Shown here: one piece after another, positions 6,624-12,943 of the stretch | Layout: every line of letters begins with the position of its first letter | Position numbering within the stretch: the first letter of the stretch is position 1 | NCBI GenBank assembly: GCA_045118955.1 | Contig: JBGVKB010000095.1 | Location: 1-12,943, forward strand | DNA: 12,943 nucleotides | Reading direction: 5' to 3' | Source: SFJ001 sp045118955 | Lineage (GTDB): Bacteria > Bacillota > Clostridia > Oscillospirales > Ruminococcaceae | The notes under the pieces: generated by a model | Seen by the model: the letters and a program-made list of their open reading frames with translations, nothing else | Told to the model about the DNA's origin: nothing | Database searches by the model: none | Translations under genes and position numbers: made by a program

Positions 6624-7817
6624 TCAATCCCGGAAGTACAGATCGCGGGTGTAGACCTTGTCCAGCACATCGGCCAGATCCTCGGTGTAGCGGTTGGCCA
6701 CGATCACCGCGCTGGCCGCCTTGAACTCGGCCAAGTCCCGCACCACGCGGCAGCCGAAGAACTCCTCAGCGTCCAGCGTCGGCTCATACACCAGCAGGGT
6801 CGCACCGCTCTCCTTCAGCCGCTCCATCACGCCCTGAATGCTGGACTGACGGAAGTTGTCGCTGCCGGCCTTCATGGTCAGACGGTAGACGCCCACCGTG
6901 CCCGCCTCTCCGGCCAGCTCCAGAATGCGCCGGGCCACAAAGTCCTTGCGGGTGTCGTTGGCGGTGACGATGGCCTGCATCAGGTTCTGGGGCACGTCCT
7001 GATAGTTGGCCAGAAGCTGCTTAGTGTCCTTGGGCAGGCAGTAGCCGCCGTAACCGAAGCTGGGGTTGTTGTAGTAGCTGCCGATGCGGGGATCCAGCCC
7101 AACGCCCTCGATGATCTGCTTGGTGTCCAGACCGCGCATCTCGGCGTAGGTGTCCAGCTCATTGAAGTAGCTGACCCGCAGCGCCAGATAGGTGTTGGCG
7201 AACAGCTTCACCGCCTCGGCCTCGGTCAGGTCGGTGAACAGGGTGGGGATGTCCTGCTTGAGCGCCCCCTCCTGCAGCAGCGCCGCGAAGGTGCGCGCCC
7301 GCTCGCACAGGTGCAGATCCTCCTTGGGCGCACCCACGATGATGCGGCTGGGCCACAGGTTGTCGTACAGGGCCTTGCCCTCCCGCAGGAACTCCGGGCT
7401 GAACAGAAGCTGCCCGGCGCAGCCCATCCGCTCGCCCACCGCACGGGTGTAGCCCACCGGCACGGTGGACTTGATGACGATGGTGGCCTCGGGCGCATAC
7501 TCCATGGCCAGCGCCAGCACCTTTTCCACACTGGAGGTGTCGAAATAATTCTGCTCCGGGTCGTAATTGGTGGGGGTGGACACGATGATAAAGTCCGCCC
7601 CGGTGTATGCCTGCCGCGGATCGGTGGTCGCGGTCAGGTCAAGCGCGCGATGCGCCAGATACTCCTCGATCTCGGGATCCGCGATGGGGCTTTGGCGGCG
7701 GTTGATCTTGTCCACCTTCTCCGGCAGGATGTCCACCGCCCACACTTCATGGTTCTGGGCCAGCAGGATGCTGTTGGCCATGCCCACATATCCGGTGCCC
7801 GCTACGGCAATTTTCAT
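6624..7817 (-). CDS. ugd: UDP-glucose 6-dehydrogenase (HasB/Ugd type)
   Basis: The enzyme oxidises UDP-glucose twice with NAD+ to UDP-glucuronate, a precursor for capsule, exopolysaccharide or glycosylation. The N-terminal Rossmann motif is GTGYVG (7-12). The central domain carries K204 and N208 in EAVKLFANTYLALRVSYFNE. The catalytic cysteine is C260 in FGYGGYCLPKDTKQLLANY. The C-terminal nucleotide-binding domain ends at NRY and RDLYFRD. Length (397) and motifs match the short streptococcal HasB / Klebsiella Ugd class. Two in-frame ATGs lie six bases apart. I prefer 7817 because GAGGGA abuts the ATG at 7823 but is six bases from 7817. A promoter precedes it (7848-7876). No glycosyltransferase genes flank it, so the polymer served is unknown. 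Confidence 0.95.
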   Translation of the reverse strand: MKIAVAGTGYVGMANSILLAQNHEVWAVDILPEKVDKINRRQSPIADPEIEEYLAHRALDLTATTDPRQAYTGADFIIVSTPTNYDPEQNYFDTSSVEKVLALAMEYAPEATIVIKSTVPVGYTRAVGERMGCAGQLLFSPEFLREGKALYDNLWPSRIIVGAPKEDLHLCERARTFAALLQEGALKQDIPTLFTDLTEAEAVKLFANTYLALRVSYFNELDTYAEMRGLDTKQIIEGVGLDPRIGSYYNNPSFGYGGYCLPKDTKQLLANYQDVPQNLMQAIVTANDTRKDFVARRILELAGEAGTVGVYRLTMKAGSDNFRQSSIQGVMERLKESGATLLVYEPTLDAEEFFGCRVVRDLAEFKAASAVIVANRYTEDLADVLDKVYTRDLYFRD

Positions 7818-7847
7818 GCGCATTCCCTCGCTTTCTATCCATTTTAT

Positions 7848-7876
7848 ATGATACCCCGCCGGGGCCGCTCCGTCAA
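7848..7876 (-). promoter_or_regulatory. Promoter of the ugd-NUDIX operon
   Basis: On the minus strand TTGACG (plus 7871-7876) and TATCAT (plus 7848-7853) are exactly 17 bp apart. It lies just beyond the tetR terminator, so the operon is not merely read-through from tetR. Confidence 0.65.
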
Positions 7877-7901
7877 GCGGAGGGCATCCTGCCCGCCCCG
7901 C

Positions 7902-7935
7902 AAAAACGCCGCACGGGGGTCACCCCATGCGGCGT
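7902..7935 (-). terminator. Terminator of the TetR-family gene
   Basis: On the minus strand ACGCCGCA (7928-7935) pairs with its complement at 7906-7913; inner GGGG/CCCC pairing extends the stem. TTTTT follows (plus 7902-7906). It lies 24 bases past the tetR stop. Confidence 0.85.
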
Positions 7936-7958
7936 CTGTGGTTCTATGCCTTCGTGAT

Positions 7959-8495
7959 TCAGTCCATGCCAGGCAGGTTCTCGCTGAGCAGCCGATTGAC
8001 CCGATCGACCAGCCAGGTCACGTTCCGGTCCTCCCGCTCGCAGTAGGTCTTGAGCACCCCGGCCAGACCGTGGGCGCAAAACTCCACCGAGAACTCCAGC
8101 TCAGGGGTCATCTCATCCCCCACCACGCCCCGGCGGCGGTACAGCTCCAGCAGATAGGCGCGGCTGCCCGCCAGCAGCATATCCTGCAGCTCGGCCTTCT
8201 TCTTCGAGTTCGCCAGCCGCTTCACCAGCTCCTGATTTTCCATGGCGCAGCTCACCAGAATGCGGGCCGCCTCCACCGGACGGCGCGCGTCCAGACAGCG
8301 CCGCACCACACGGGCGGCGTTCTCCCGGGTGATCCACTCCATCACTTCCATCAGGTCATGGAAATGGTAATAGAACGTCTGTCGAGAGATCCCGCAGCGA
8401 CCCACCAGCTCCTTGACGGTGATGCGGTCAACGGGTTTTTCCTCCACCATTTTGGCAAAGGTCTGGGCAATGTATTGTTTCATGTCCATCGGCAT
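7959..8495 (-). CDS. TetR/AcrR-family transcriptional regulator (DhaS-like architecture)
   Basis: The N-terminal TetR helix-turn-helix is clear: ITVKELVGRCGISRQTFYYHF at residues about 25-45. The remaining helical domain, to residue 178, resembles the C-terminal region of the DhaS-like TetR group seen in Firmicutes; the ligand is unknown. Several in-frame ATGs lie at 8510, 8501, 8495, 8489 and 8483. GGAGG sits inside the longest version, eight bases before 8495, so I place the start there; the longer form would add five residues. The gene diverges from the esterase operon across about 200 bp. It carries a near-perfect palindrome over its own promoter, suggesting autoregulation and perhaps control of the esterases. 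It ends at the hairpin 7902-7935. Confidence 0.87.
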   Translation of the reverse strand: MPMDMKQYIAQTFAKMVEEKPVDRITVKELVGRCGISRQTFYYHFHDLMEVMEWITRENAARVVRRCLDARRPVEAARILVSCAMENQELVKRLANSKKKAELQDMLLAGSRAYLLELYRRRGVVGDEMTPELEFSVEFCAHGLAGVLKTYCEREDRNVTWLVDRVNRLLSENLPGMD

Positions 8496-8533
8496 GTCCA
8501 TGGCCTCCATTTTGGTTCATTTCATATCAATAT

Positions 8534-8561
8534 ATTATCACAGGATAACGTTTTCCTGCAA
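8534..8561 (-). promoter_or_regulatory. Possible promoter of the TetR gene
   Basis: On the minus strand TTGCAG (plus 8556-8561) and GATAAT (plus 8534-8539) are 16 bp apart. The palindrome 8541-8558 fills the spacer and overlaps the -35, a layout typical for a self-repressing TetR gene. Confidence 0.45.
8541..8558. promoter_or_regulatory. Candidate TetR operator palindrome
   Basis: CAGGATAACGTTTTCCTG is an inverted repeat with eight of nine pairs matching and no central spacer. Size and position between divergent genes fit a TetR dimer site. Assignment to this regulator is inferred. Confidence 0.6.
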
Positions 8562-8619
8562 GTGCAATTTATGTCCCCGGTCATATTAATGGTTAGAACG
8601 TCGGATTTATTTTGCACTT
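8560..8619. repeat. Separated inverted repeat AAGTGCAA ... TTGCACTT
   Basis: AAGTGCAA (8560-8567) and its exact complement TTGCACTT (8612-8619) are 44 bp apart. One copy touches the tetR -35 and the other lies 12 bp before the esterase -35. This could be a pair of half-sites for a second regulator; the meaning is uncertain. Confidence 0.45.
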
Positions 8620-8631
8620 TTTTCTCACCGC

Positions 8632-8660
8632 TTCAAAAAACCAAGAAATAGAAGTATAAT
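8632..8660 (+). promoter_or_regulatory. Promoter of the esterase operon
   Basis: A perfect -10 TATAAT (8655-8660) is 17 bp from a weak -35 TTCAAA (8632-8637). The leader is about 26 nt, and GAGGT (8682-8686) serves as ribosome site for ATG 8693. Confidence 0.6.
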
Positions 8661-8692
8661 ACAGGCAAGAAACCACCAAGTGAGGTACTGCC

Positions 8693-9508
8693 ATGCGCTA
8701 CGAGATCATTCCCATCGCCGAAAAAGGCTCCGCACCCTATGCCCGGCTGTGCGTTTATCTGTGGGATCACTCCCCCGAAATTCCCATTGAATCCCGCCCG
8801 CTTATCCTCATCTGCCCCGGCGGCGGCTACCACATGACCTCCGACCGGGAGGCGGAGGCGGTGGCACTGCGTTTTATGGCCATGGGCTGTCACGCGGCGG
8901 TGCTGCGGTATTCGGTGTCCCCGGCCCGCTTCCCGGTGGCGCTGCGGGAGCTGGCCCGGGCCGTGACCATCCTGCGGGAGCACACCGAGGACTGGCACAT
9001 CGACCGCTACAAGCTGGTCGTGATGGGCTTCTCTGCCGGCGGGCATCTGGCCGCGAGCTACGGCGTGTTCTGGAACCACCCCGAGCTTGCCGCCGCCATG
9101 GGCTGCGACAAAAAGCTGCTGAAGCCCAACGGCCTGATCCTGGGCTACCCGGTCATCACCGCCGAGAAGAAATTCCGGCATAAGGGTAGTTTTGACCAGC
9201 TCCTCGGCGCCAAAGCAGATCCGGAACAATTGGAGGCCCTTTCGCTGGAAAAGCACGCGGGCAGTCAGGTGCCCCGCACCTTCATCTGGGGCACCGCCAA
9301 GGACGATTCCGTCCACCCCATGAACGGCCTGCTGTTCGCACAGGCACTGCTTCTGAACCATGTGCCGGTGGAGTACCATCTGTACGAACAGGGCTGCCAC
9401 GGACTGAGCCTTGCCAATGAGCAGACCCTCGACCTTGCGCGGCAGCGCCGCCAGCAGGAGTGCGAAAACTGGGTGACCCTCGCCGAAGCATGGCTGAAGG
9501 GCCTGTGA
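8693..9508 (+). CDS. Alpha/beta hydrolase, BD-FAE-like carbohydrate esterase
   Basis: The 271-residue cytoplasmic enzyme has the oxyanion-hole segment CPGGGY (41-46), the nucleophile elbow GFSAGGH with S114, an acidic residue in GTAKDDSVHP (D204 or D205) and the catalytic H236 in GCHGL. These features match the esterase/lipase group that includes bifunctional feruloyl/acetyl-xylan esterases, often found beside glycosidases. No signal peptide is present, so any substrate would be an imported oligosaccharide or small ester. It is followed after 17 bases by a second esterase of another fold, suggesting joint deacetylation of the same decorated sugar; that is inferred. The TetR regulator diverges upstream. 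The exact substrate cannot be read from the sequence. Confidence 0.88.
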   Translation: MRYEIIPIAEKGSAPYARLCVYLWDHSPEIPIESRPLILICPGGGYHMTSDREAEAVALRFMAMGCHAAVLRYSVSPARFPVALRELARAVTILREHTEDWHIDRYKLVVMGFSAGGHLAASYGVFWNHPELAAAMGCDKKLLKPNGLILGYPVITAEKKFRHKGSFDQLLGAKADPEQLEALSLEKHAGSQVPRTFIWGTAKDDSVHPMNGLLFAQALLLNHVPVEYHLYEQGCHGLSLANEQTLDLARQRRQQECENWVTLAEAWLKGL

Positions 9509-9525
9509 CCCCGGAGGGAACAACC

Positions 9526-10392
9526 GTGAAACAGCAAAAATATATGATCCTGTGTGTGGCGGGGCAGTCCAACGCGGTGGGCTTTGACGAGTCCCCCGTG
9601 CCCGCCGACTATCTGGCACAGTTTGACCACAGCCGCATCCGTCAGCTTGGGCTGTACGGCGAGGACAACCTGAAGATCATCCCGCTGGGGGTGTGCGCCC
9701 AGAGCTATCAGGACCTGCGCCCCTACAGCAACCCCGCCAATCCTGTGCCGAATCTGGGCACCAAGGGCATTCACCTGCCGCTGGCCCATCGGCTGCTGGC
9801 CGCCATCCCGGCGGACTACCACATTCTGGTGCTGTCCTGCGCCTACGGGGGCTGCGGCTTTACCGTAGGGGAGCTGGGGCCATACGACGCGGAGGGTCTT
9901 CGTCCCGCCCCCGGCCCGTGGCGCTGGGGCGCGGAGTCCAACTTTTACAAGGCCATGCGGGATCGCATCGCCTATGCGCTGGAGCTGAACCCGGACAACC
10001 GCTTCTTAGGCGTGGTGTGGATCCAGGGCGAGCACGACAGCGGCGATGCCGCGGGGCAGATCGCCGGCTTTGACCGCATGACCGAGGACTTCTTCAGCCA
10101 CTTCTCCCGGCGGTTCCCTGGGCGGGTGTACAGTGGCGACTGGGATCGGGGCGTGTGGTACAACGTGGAAACAGTGGCTCACTGGTACAGAGAGGGTCAG
10201 TGTCCCCAAATCTGGGCGCACTACCGGGAATGGAACCCCGCCACCTATGTGGAGATCCCCCGGGACACCGACTCCAACGAGGTGAACGGCACCGGCCTGA
10301 CCGCCAGCGTGCGGGCCTGCCACTACGGCAACGACGCCTATCTGCGGGTGGTCGCCCCCCGCACCGCCGCCGCGATAATGAAGCGGCTTTGA
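9526..10392 (+). CDS. SASA/CE6-type carbohydrate acetylesterase (SGNH-like)
   Basis: The 288-residue protein begins with the family block VAGQSNAVG, with the nucleophile S15, and has the second block WIQGEHD (165-171), as in sialate O-acetylesterase / carbohydrate esterase family 6 enzymes. The likely catalytic His is H266 in ACHYGNDAY near the C-terminus. Such enzymes remove acetyl groups from xylan, sialic acid or other sugars; which one is not evident. I choose GTG 9526 because GGAGGG (9513-9518) is seven bases upstream and the family block then sits at the normal distance from the N-terminus; earlier in-frame ATGs at 9460 and 9490 lie inside the preceding gene. There is no signal peptide. 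The gene ends at a hairpin terminator. Confidence 0.86.
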   Translation: MKQQKYMILCVAGQSNAVGFDESPVPADYLAQFDHSRIRQLGLYGEDNLKIIPLGVCAQSYQDLRPYSNPANPVPNLGTKGIHLPLAHRLLAAIPADYHILVLSCAYGGCGFTVGELGPYDAEGLRPAPGPWRWGAESNFYKAMRDRIAYALELNPDNRFLGVVWIQGEHDSGDAAGQIAGFDRMTEDFFSHFSRRFPGRVYSGDWDRGVWYNVETVAHWYREGQCPQIWAHYREWNPATYVEIPRDTDSNEVNGTGLTASVRACHYGNDAYLRVVAPRTAAAIMKRL

Positions 10393-10402
10393 CCCCATAC
10401 AA

Positions 10403-10435
10403 AATGCCCCCACCGGCTGCGCCGGTGGGGGCATT
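10403..10435. terminator. Bidirectional terminator between esterase and AraC genes
   Basis: A perfect 15-bp stem (AATGCCCCCACCGGC, 10403-10417, with 10421-10435) closes a three-base loop. TTTTG follows on the minus strand and a weak T-rich stretch on the plus strand. The flanking genes are convergent, with stops at 10392 and 10458. Confidence 0.85.
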
Positions 10436-10457
10436 CCTATTATATAGGTATATAGGG

Positions 10458-11687
10458 CTACAGCGCGCCCCGGCGGTACTCGTTGGGTGTCTTTTGGAAC
10501 TGCCGCTTGAACAGCTTGGTAAAGTAGTTCACGTCTGCCACCCCGCAGTACCGGGCGATGGTCTGCACCTGCAGGGTCGTGGTGCGCAGCAGGCGGGCGG
10601 CGGTCTCCATCCGCCTGCGGCACACATACCCGGTCACCGTCTCGCCGGTCTCCTTTTTGAACAGTGTGGACAGGTAGCTCGGGTTCAGCCCCTGCACCTG
10701 CGCCAAGGCGCTTAGGCTCAGGTCGGCGGTCAGGTCAGCCTCCACACAGGCCATCAGCTTCTGCACCGGGGCCGGGTATCCCTGCCCGCTGTGCTTTTTC
10801 ACCAGCCGTGCATAGGTGCCGGGGATCTCCGCCAGCAGACCGCTCGCCTCCTGCAGGTCGCGGGCATTTTCAAGGCGTCGGGCGATGTTTGAGGAGGTGC
10901 GGTCCAGATACACCGGGTGGACGCCCCCCTGTTCGGCCGCCTTGCGCGCAAGGGTGTTTAGGATGATGCCATAATTTTTCGTGTTGCGCAGCGGGTCGGC
11001 ACTGCGGCGCTCCATCGCCATTTCAAACACGTTACCGCGGAGCTGCTCCGTCACGACCCACGCCTGTCCACGCGTGATCCGTTCCATCATATCTCGCTCC
11101 CATCCATAGCGGCGCTCCAGCATCTCCATATCCATGAGGGTGACCTCTGGGCTTTGCGGTGCCGTTTCTCCTTCCATCGGCATCAATTGGCTGGCCACAT
11201 CCCGCTCCAGCACCTCCATGGTGTAATTTTCTTCACCACCCCAAATACTGTCCGCAAAGGTCAGCATCAGGGCCATCATCATCTGCGGCTCTCGGATCAC
11301 CGGCAGTCCGCCGTAAAACCGCTCCATCCGCGGGAAAAGCGATGGCGGCACCCCAAAGCGCTCCGCCTCGGCCATGAGCCGTTCGCGGGTGACCTCATAG
11401 CTCAGATAGGGACCTACGCTCAGATACGCTGTCTCCGCCACTCCCGGCAGCATCAGGATAAAATGACTGCAATGCAGGGTGTCTCTCACCAAATACAGGG
11501 TGTTCGGGCGCAGGCTCTCGGCAAACTCCCTCAACCCGCGCAGGTATTCCTCCTCCTGCGCCGCAAACCGCCGCAGACCCATGTCGATGCGCGGATCCTC
11601 CAGGTCATCCGGGCGCATCACCAGACAGCGCAGGTGCATCCGCTTAAGTATGCTCTGCAAAAAGGCAAGTTCACTGCGATAACTCAC
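10458..11687 (-). CDS. AraC-family transcriptional regulator
   Basis: The 409-residue protein ends in a full AraC DNA-binding domain with two helix-turn-helix units: SLSALAQVQGLNPSYLSTLF (324-343) and VQTIARYCGVADVNYFTKLF (374-393), closing with KTPNEYRRG. The N-terminal 300 residues are a large sensory region without a motif I recognise; its length and soluble, helix-rich character resemble other long Clostridia AraC regulators. Translation probably begins at GTG 11687, preceded by GGGAGGGC on the minus strand. An internal ATG at 11639 is the alternative. It diverges from a GPH sugar carrier and a GH2 glycosidase, so it is probably their substrate-responsive activator; this is inferred from position. 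Confidence 0.9.
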   Translation of the reverse strand: MSYRSELAFLQSILKRMHLRCLVMRPDDLEDPRIDMGLRRFAAQEEEYLRGLREFAESLRPNTLYLVRDTLHCSHFILMLPGVAETAYLSVGPYLSYEVTRERLMAEAERFGVPPSLFPRMERFYGGLPVIREPQMMMALMLTFADSIWGGEENYTMEVLERDVASQLMPMEGETAPQSPEVTLMDMEMLERRYGWERDMMERITRGQAWVVTEQLRGNVFEMAMERRSADPLRNTKNYGIILNTLARKAAEQGGVHPVYLDRTSSNIARRLENARDLQEASGLLAEIPGTYARLVKKHSGQGYPAPVQKLMACVEADLTADLSLSALAQVQGLNPSYLSTLFKKETGETVTGYVCRRRMETAARLLRTTTLQVQTIARYCGVADVNYFTKLFKRQFQKTPNEYRRGAL

Positions 11688-11737
11688 GCCGCCCTCCCAT
11701 TATCACTCTAAACAAAACTTTTTCTTGCAATTTAATG

Positions 11738-11765
11738 TTATTATCTATGATTTTAAAATTTTCAA
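11738..11765 (-). promoter_or_regulatory. Possible promoter of the AraC gene
   Basis: On the minus strand TTGAAA (plus 11760-11765) and TAATAA (plus 11738-11743) are 16 bp apart in a very AT-rich stretch. Such matches arise easily here, so confidence is low. No convincing plus-strand promoter for the transporter gene was found in 11688-11909. Confidence 0.3.
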
Positions 11766-11773
11766 GATTTTCA
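11758..11773. repeat. Tandem ATTTTCA half-sites in the AraC/GPH gap
   Basis: ATTTTCA occurs at 11758-11764 and 11767-11773, a 9-bp period, in the AT-rich stretch about 11700-11815. AraC proteins often bind direct repeats, but their usual repeat spacing is larger, so this is only suggestive. Confidence 0.3.
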
Positions 11774-11909
11774 GTAAAAATATTTCTATTAACACAAAAA
11801 ATCCTTCTCACTGTCTTTTTCTCTCGCCTGTTACTACAGGGTAAGAATTGTGCGCCCTGCGCGTACGCCCCACTGCAAGCCCACATTGAGAAAAGAGAGG
11901 AAGAACATT

Positions 11910-12422
11910 ATGGCAAAAACCGTTCAACTGGACGCCAAAGGCCACCGTAAGTTCGGTATGCGCGACAACCTCGCCTATGCTGCCGGTGACTTCGGCTGCA
12001 ACATGAGCTTCGCGCTCAAGAGCACCCTTATCATTTTCTGGACCCAGTTCATGGGCATGAACTCCGAGTGGTACGCCGCCCTGTTCATGATCGTCATGGT
12101 CTGGGACGCCATCGACTACAACGAGTGGAAGAACGGCAGCCGCGAGGAAGGCACCGTCTACTCCCTGCACAGCTTCTTCCGTAAGCTCGCTCAGGGTGCC
12201 GGTCCCTCCATCGTTCTGGTGATCATGGCCGCTCTGGGCTATGTTGAGGCCGACAAGGGCAATCAGGCCTTCGCCGTCGCGCTGAATATGCGCTATCTGG
12301 TGGCCGCTCTGTATCTGCTGAGCGCCGTCATGATGTTCATCGGTCTGGGCATCATCTACAATCTGGACAAGAAGCGTCTGCAGCAGATGCAGGACGAGCT
12401 GGCCGCTCGCCACGCTGCGTAA
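11910..12422 (+). pseudogene. GPH-family (MelB-like) sugar:cation symporter with internal deletion
   Basis: Only 170 residues are encoded, against about 450 for the family. Residues 1-68 are a normal GPH N-terminus: FGMRDNLAYAAGDFGCNMSF and two membrane segments ending in VWDAI. Residues 66-170 match the last part of the family: DAIDYNEWKNGSREEGTVYS, then SFFRKLAQG and two final membrane helices with YNLDKK. The family carries a DAI motif in both places (WDAINDP near the front, ADAIDYGEW near the end), and the junction is exactly there, in frame. About 280 residues and eight helices are missing, so sugar transport is very unlikely. ATG 11910 follows GAGAGGAAG. No stop or frameshift is present. 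It could be a real recent deletion, an assembly collapse or a retained miniprotein. Confidence 0.85.
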
Positions 12423-12458
12423 AAATTCGTCTGCGTTCGCAGTTTATTCTTAATTCCG

Positions 12459-12467
12459 TGCTACAAT
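12459..12467 (+). promoter_or_regulatory. Extended -10 promoter of the GH2 gene
   Basis: TGC-TACAAT forms an extended -10; no good -35 is seen. It lies 54 bases before the GH2 start, so the glycosidase may be transcribed separately from the broken transporter gene. Confidence 0.4.
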
Positions 12468-12520
12468 CATCTCAGCAAGATATTGAACCCTTTCCACCGA
12501 AGATAAGGAGAAACCCTGCC

Positions 12521-12943
12521 ATGAGAACCGTTTACAACTTTAATACCAAGTGGGCCTTCACCAAGATGGCCGACGGCATTCCCGCCGAGCTTCCCACCAA
12601 GTGGGACTGGGTGAACCTGCCCCATAGCTGGAACGCCATCGACGGTCAGGACGGCGGCAACGACTACTACCGCGGCACCTGCTACTACGCCAAGGCGCTG
12701 GACAAGCTGGATCTGCCCGAGGCCGAGCGCTACTATCTGGAGATCCGCGGCGCGAACAGTTCTGCCGACGTCTACCTGAACGGCAAACATCTCGCCCATC
12801 ACGACGGCGGCTACTCCACCTGGCGCGTGGACATCACCGGCGCGCTCCAGCGCGACAATGTGTTGGTGATCCCGGTGCACAACAGCGCAAACGACCGCCT
12901 CTATCCCCAGATGGCGGACTTCACCTTCTACGGCGGTCTCTAC
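12521..12943 (+). CDS. Glycoside hydrolase family 2 protein, N-terminal part (beta-galactosidase/glucuronidase type)
   Basis: The first 141 residues are present and the gene runs off the right edge. They form the GH2 sugar-binding (jelly-roll) domain: VNLPHSWNAIDG (residues 31-42), DYYRGTCYYAK and EIRGANSSADVYLNGKHLAHH, followed by GGYSTWRVDIT, and DFTFYGGLY at the cut. The immunoglobulin-like and TIM-barrel domains with the two catalytic glutamates lie outside the window. GH2 enzymes release beta-galactose, beta-glucuronate or beta-mannose; the DFTFYGGLY type favours beta-galactosidase-like members but this is not decisive. ATG 12521 follows AAGGAG (12505-12510). No signal peptide is seen, so it should act on imported glycosides. 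AraC, GPH and GH2 together look like a glycoside utilisation locus. Confidence 0.9.
   Translation, partial: MRTVYNFNTKWAFTKMADGIPAELPTKWDWVNLPHSWNAIDGQDGGNDYYRGTCYYAKALDKLDLPEAERYYLEIRGANSSADVYLNGKHLAHHDGGYSTWRVDITGALQRDNVLVIPVHNSANDRLYPQMADFTFYGGLY

Noticed and set aside
6606..8651. Open frame of 681 codons on the plus strand opposite ugd and tetR
   Set aside because: It runs over two well-supported minus-strand genes, a terminator and a promoter, and has low-complexity His/Gln/Gly-rich composition with no ribosome site.
11725..11751. TTGCAA and TATGAT as a plus-strand promoter for the GPH gene
   Set aside because: The spacer is only 15 bp and it would leave a leader of about 150 nt; the match is likely chance in AT-rich DNA.
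12431..12450. Small hairpin CTGC-GTTC-GCAG followed by TTTATTCTT after the GPH remnant
   Set aside because: A four-base-pair stem is too weak to call a terminator, though the T-rich tail is suggestive.
12467..12880. Minus-strand frame opposite the GH2 gene
   Set aside because: The plus strand encodes a clear GH2 sugar-binding domain with a ribosome site.

Overview
The window reads like a GC-rich member of the Clostridia, probably Oscillospiraceae/Ruminococcaceae of the Faecalibacterium-Gemmiger type. This is inferred from a classical T-box leader, Gram-positive Shine-Dalgarno sequences, a MATE pump, a GPH-type sugar carrier and a GH2 glycosidase set in GC-rich coding DNA with AT-rich promoter islands. 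No rRNA, tRNA, CRISPR array, transposase or phage gene was seen. Twelve protein genes are supported, one of them cut by the right edge.

Left part (1-2662): a LysR-type regulator on the minus strand diverges from a MATE efflux transporter. A 12+12 bp inverted repeat lies in the gap at the position a LysR activator would use on the transporter promoter. Middle left (2663-4448): a DUF815 AAA+ ATPase diverges from a small SseB-like protein. Centre (4465-6130): a promoter, a T-box leader with a probable isoleucine (ATC) specifier, its terminator/antiterminator, and ilvA (threonine ammonia-lyase with a C-terminal ACT domain) form one amino-acid-controlled unit closed by a strong terminator. Then, on the minus strand (6143-7817), a HasB/Ugd-like UDP-glucose 6-dehydrogenase and a NUDIX hydrolase form a tight two-gene operon with its own promoter.

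Right part (7902-12943), carbohydrate handling: a TetR-type regulator diverges from two co-transcribed esterases, an alpha/beta hydrolase and a SASA/CE6-type acetylesterase. A near-perfect 18-bp palindrome over the tetR promoter is a candidate operator. After a shared hairpin terminator, an AraC-type regulator on the minus strand diverges from a GPH-family transporter gene and a GH2 glycosidase that runs off the window. These three look like a glycoside uptake and hydrolysis locus.

The most striking observation is the GPH transporter gene. It keeps the family's N-terminus and C-terminus in one open frame of 170 codons but lacks the whole middle. The junction falls at an Asp-Ala-Ile motif that the family carries in both places, so it looks like an in-frame internal deletion, real or from assembly. 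No clearly new multi-gene system was recognised. The other points worth following are candidate operators and the T-box assignment.
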